A stretch of DNA of 8,119 nt from Betaproteobacteria bacterium. Lineage in GTDB: Bacteria > Pseudomonadota > Gammaproteobacteria > Burkholderiales > Casimicrobiaceae. The position numbers and the translations under genes were made by a program. The notes below the pieces were generated by a model, which was not told the origin of the DNA, did not search any database, and saw only the letters and a program-made list of their open reading frames with translations. This document shows positions 5,514 through 8,119 of the stretch, piece by piece; position 1 is the stretch's first letter, and each line of letters begins with the position of its first letter. The stretch covers positions 4,476 through 12,594 of the forward strand of contig PLYG01000128.1 in the NCBI GenBank assembly GCA_003153335.1, read 5' to 3'.

Positions 5514-6890
5514 GTGTCTCTCCAGATAGTCATACTCGCGGCCGGCGTGGGCAAGCGCATGCGCTCCGACCTGCCCAAGGTTTTGCATGCCGTCGGCGGC
5601 CGGCCGATGCTCGCGCTTGTGCTCGATGCAGCGCGCGCTTTGAAGCCGGCGCGCATCGTGGTGGTGGTCGGTCACGGTGGCGAGGAAGTACGTGCGGCAT
5701 TCCCCCAAACTGATCTGCTGTGGGCTATCCAGGACCCGCCACAAGGCACCGGTCATGCCGTCCAGCAGGCGATACCTCTGCTTTTGAAAGAGGGCAGCGT
5801 GCTCGTTCTCAACGGCGATGTGCCGCTGGTCCAGGCAACGTCGCTCGCGCCGTTGTGCGCCGCAGCCGACGCCGGCCGGTTGGCCATCCAGGCCCAGCCC
5901 CTCAAGGATCCTACCGGCTATGGCCGCGTAGTGCGCGAAAAGGACGGACACGTACTGCGCATCGTCGAACACCAGGACGCCACCGACGAAGAACGTCGGA
6001 TCCGCGAGATGTACACTGGAATGATGGCGGCTCCGGCGGCCAGCCTTGCCCGGTGGGTCGGCGCTCTCAAGAACAACAACGAACAGGGCGAGTACTACCT
6101 GACCGACGTGATCGCGATGGCCGCAGCCGAGGGCATCGACATCGCCGTGGCGCAGCCCGGGCATGAGCGCGAAATGAAGGGCATCAACTCCAAGGCGCAA
6201 CTCGCCGAAGTCGAACGCGCACTGCAATGCGCTTTGGCCGACGCGCTGCTCGAACAAGGCGTGACGCTCGCCGACCCCGGACGCATCGACATTCGCGGCA
6301 CGCTGACCTGCGGCCGCGACGTGGCGATCGACATCAATACCGTGTTCGGGGGACACGTGGAGCTCGGCAACCGTGTCACTATCGGGGCGCATTGTGTAAT
6401 CAGGGACTGCCGGATCGGCGAGGACACGGTAGTGCGGCCGTTTACGCATCTCGAAGGAGTGATCATCGGCGCGCACTGCGACCTCGGGCCGTTTGCGCAT
6501 GTGCATCCGGACACCGAACTGGCGGATGGCGTCGAGCTCGGCAATTTTGTGGAAGTGAAGCGATCGCGGATCGGCACCGGCAGCAAGGCCAAGCATTTGT
6601 CGTACATCGGTGATGCAACTATCGGCCGTAACGTCAATGTCGGCGCCGGTATGATCACCTGCAACTACGATGGCGCGTACAAGCATCGAACCATCATCGA
6701 AGACGATGTGCACATTGGGTCGGATACGCAACTAGTGGCGCCGGTGACCGTAGGCAAGGGCGCCACGATCGGCGCCGGCACCACGGTGTGGAAAGACGTG
6801 CCGCCCGGCGGCCTGGTCGTGAACGAAAAGCGGCAACTCGCGCGCCCCGAGTGGAAGCGCCCGGTGAAGGCAGCGAAAGCGAAGAGCTAA
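5514..6890 (+). CDS. glmU: bifunctional UDP-GlcNAc pyrophosphorylase / GlcN-1-P acetyltransferase
   Basis: 458-aa cytoplasmic enzyme that acetylates glucosamine-1-phosphate with acetyl-CoA and then couples it to UTP, giving UDP-GlcNAc for peptidoglycan and LPS. The N-terminal uridyltransferase domain shows LAAGVGKRMRSDLPKVLH (8-25), GTGHA, NGDVPL with metal ligand Asp102, and GIN with Asn225. The C-terminal left-handed beta-helix (hexapeptide repeats, about 250-440) keeps Lys349, catalytic His361 in KHLSYIGD, Tyr364, Asn375 and Asn384 in ITCNYDG. Odd points: the conserved FARLRP segment reads FAHVHP, so the substrate-binding Arg of the E. coli enzyme (R333) is His331 here; the GAGTITC motif reads GAGMITC. 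The GTG at 5514 is chosen because MSLQIVILAAG matches the usual N-terminus and gives normal length; there is no Shine-Dalgarno. A GTG at 5499 is the alternative. It is followed after 18 bp by glmS. Confidence 0.95.
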   Translation: MSLQIVILAAGVGKRMRSDLPKVLHAVGGRPMLALVLDAARALKPARIVVVVGHGGEEVRAAFPQTDLLWAIQDPPQGTGHAVQQAIPLLLKEGSVLVLNGDVPLVQATSLAPLCAAADAGRLAIQAQPLKDPTGYGRVVREKDGHVLRIVEHQDATDEERRIREMYTGMMAAPAASLARWVGALKNNNEQGEYYLTDVIAMAAAEGIDIAVAQPGHEREMKGINSKAQLAEVERALQCALADALLEQGVTLADPGRIDIRGTLTCGRDVAIDINTVFGGHVELGNRVTIGAHCVIRDCRIGEDTVVRPFTHLEGVIIGAHCDLGPFAHVHPDTELADGVELGNFVEVKRSRIGTGSKAKHLSYIGDATIGRNVNVGAGMITCNYDGAYKHRTIIEDDVHIGSDTQLVAPVTVGKGATIGAGTTVWKDVPPGGLVVNEKRQLARPEWKRPVKAAKAKS

Positions 6891-6891
6891 C

Positions 6892-6896
6892 AGGAG
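6892..6896 (+). promoter_or_regulatory. ribosome binding site of glmS
   Basis: AGGAG directly after the glmU stop, 12 nt before the glmS ATG. The spacing is longer than optimal, but no other candidate lies in the 18-bp gap, and the MCGIVGA N-terminus fixes the start. Confidence 0.6.
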
Positions 6897-6908
6897 TTCG
6901 CAACAATC

Positions 6909-8119
6909 ATGTGTGGAATCGTGGGCGCCGTAGCTGAGCGCAACATAGTCCCCGTCCTGCTCGAGGGCCTGCGCCGTCTCGAATATCGCGGCTATGACTC
7001 CTGCGGGATCGCCTATCTCGACACCGCGCAACCAGCCGAGCTAAAGCGCCTGCGCTCGGTTGCGCGCGTCGGCGAACTGACCCAGCGCGCGCAGGCCGTG
7101 TCCAGCCTTACCGGCATCGCCCACACCCGCTGGGCCACGCACGGCGCGCCCTCCGAGACCAACGCCCACCCGCACTTTTCCAGCGACGAAATCGGCGTGG
7201 TCCACAACGGCATCATCGAAAATTTCGAACCGTTGCGGGCGCGGTTGAAGGATGCCGGCTACGTGTTCGTCACCCAGACCGACAGCGAAGTGGCCGCGCA
7301 CCTGGTGCATTCGCACTACCACGGTGATCTGCTCGCAGCCGTGCAGGCCACCGTGGCCGAAATGGTCGGCGCATTCGCGATTGCGGTCGTGAGCGTGAAA
7401 GAGCCGCATCGGCTGGTTGGCGCGCGCGCTGGCAGTCCGCTGGTGGTGGGCCTCGGCGACCCGGCGACGGGCGAGAACTTCCTCGCCTCCGACGCCTCCG
7501 CGTTGCAGCCTGTTACGCAACGCGTGGTGTACCTGGAGGAAGGCGATCTAGCCGACGTGCGGCTGGGCAGCATTCGCATCGTCGATTGCGATGGCAACAC
7601 TGCCGAGCGCGCAGTCCATGTGGTTGCGCTGGGCGGCGACGCGGTCGAGATCGAACCGTATCAGCACTACATGCAAAAGGAAATTTTCGAGCAGCCGCGC
7701 GCGATTGCCGACACGCTGGAAAGCGTGGCCGATATCACGCCAAACCTGTTCGGCGAAAAGGCCGCGGACGTGTTGCCAAAGGCAGACACGGTGCTCATTC
7801 TTGCCGCGGGCACCAGCTATTACGCCGGCCTCATTGCGCGTTACTGGCTGGAATCCATCGCCGGCATTCCGTGCCAGGTCGAGATCGCCAGCGAATACCG
7901 GTACCGCGACAGCGTTCCCAATCCCAACGCGTTGATCATCACCATTTCGCAATCGGGCGAAACGGCCGATACGCTTTCTGCGCTCAAGCACGCGCAGTCG
8001 CTGGGACAGACGCACACGCTGGCGATCTGCAATGTCGCGACCAGCGCGCTGGTGCGGCAGACCGAGCTCGTATACCTGACCCGCGCCGGCAAGGAAATCG
8101 GCGTGGCCTCGACCAAGGC
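6909..8119 (+). CDS. glmS: glutamine-fructose-6-phosphate aminotransferase (isomerising), N-terminal two thirds
   Basis: 403 complete codons are present; the usual length is about 610 aa, so the last third lies beyond the window. It converts fructose-6-phosphate and glutamine into glucosamine-6-phosphate, the first step towards UDP-GlcNAc and so the same pathway as the upstream glmU. The start is fixed by MCGIVGA: Cys2 becomes the N-terminal nucleophile of the class II glutaminase domain after Met removal. That domain continues with LEYRGYDS, HTRWATHG (Arg74), VVHNGIIEN and TDSEV. The isomerase part begins after HYMQKEIFEQP; the first SIS domain shows ILAAGTSYYAG and SQSGETADTL (347-356), and the window stops at EIGVASTK. 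Residue 300 is Ala where the E. coli enzyme has Cys (ACGTS); I do not regard it as catalytic. The frame is open throughout. No glmS ribozyme or separate promoter is visible; co-transcription with glmU is likely. Confidence 0.96.
   Translation, partial: MCGIVGAVAERNIVPVLLEGLRRLEYRGYDSCGIAYLDTAQPAELKRLRSVARVGELTQRAQAVSSLTGIAHTRWATHGAPSETNAHPHFSSDEIGVVHNGIIENFEPLRARLKDAGYVFVTQTDSEVAAHLVHSHYHGDLLAAVQATVAEMVGAFAIAVVSVKEPHRLVGARAGSPLVVGLGDPATGENFLASDASALQPVTQRVVYLEEGDLADVRLGSIRIVDCDGNTAERAVHVVALGGDAVEIEPYQHYMQKEIFEQPRAIADTLESVADITPNLFGEKAADVLPKADTVLILAAGTSYYAGLIARYWLESIAGIPCQVEIASEYRYRDSVPNPNALIITISQSGETADTLSALKHAQSLGQTHTLAICNVATSALVRQTELVYLTRAGKEIGVASTK

Noticed and set aside
5475..6731. 418-codon open frame on the minus strand opposite glmU
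   Set aside because: It is antisense to a complete, conserved glmU with all motifs; no domain and no ribosome binding site support it.
6891..6908. glmS ribozyme upstream of glmS
   Set aside because: Only 18 bp separate glmU and glmS, far too short for the ribozyme, which is mainly known from Gram-positive bacteria.

Overview
The window looks like a chromosomal segment of a high-GC proteobacterium, most likely a betaproteobacterium. The GlmU and GlmS protein sequences, the GC-rich third codon positions, the GTG starts and the short hairpin repeats between genes all fit. The genus cannot be told from the sequence. No mobile element, RNA gene or CRISPR array was recognised.

Layout. (1) Positions 1-436, minus strand: the N-terminal part of a ParA/Soj-type ATPase that runs off the left edge. 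(2) Positions 437-631: an intergenic stretch with three hairpin-forming inverted repeats back to back. (3) Positions 632-5279, minus strand: a five-gene ABC importer cluster of the phosphonate/phosphite/phosphate (PhnCDE) family. In transcription order it holds two paralogous periplasmic binding proteins (336 and 330 aa), the ATPase PhnC, and two permeases of the PhnE type. phnC-phnE1-phnE2 are joined by two ATGA stop/start overlaps. The two binding-protein genes are separated from each other and from phnC by 173 and 127 bp. (4) Positions 5280-5513: a divergent intergenic region with a REP-like palindrome, a series of small hairpins and a possible 41-aa leader ORF whose stop overlaps the start of the first binding-protein gene. 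(5) Positions 5514-8119, plus strand: glmU (complete) and glmS (cut by the right edge), 18 bp apart.

How the genes work together. GlmS makes glucosamine-6-phosphate and GlmU turns glucosamine-1-phosphate into UDP-GlcNAc, the precursor of peptidoglycan and LPS. The linking mutase GlmM is not in the window. The Phn-type cluster is a complete importer: two alternative substrate receptors, a two-gene membrane channel and one motor. No C-P lyase, phosphonatase or phosphite dehydrogenase gene accompanies it here, so the substrate cannot be told from context.

Most worth a second look: the paired binding proteins, collinear without gaps but different at likely pocket positions, with four conserved cysteines and a calcium-loop-like acidic motif; the loss in GlmU of the conserved RxRP arginines (both His); the leader-ORF/repeat arrangement before the first binding protein; and the hairpin cluster in front of parA. 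I found no clearly new multi-gene system.
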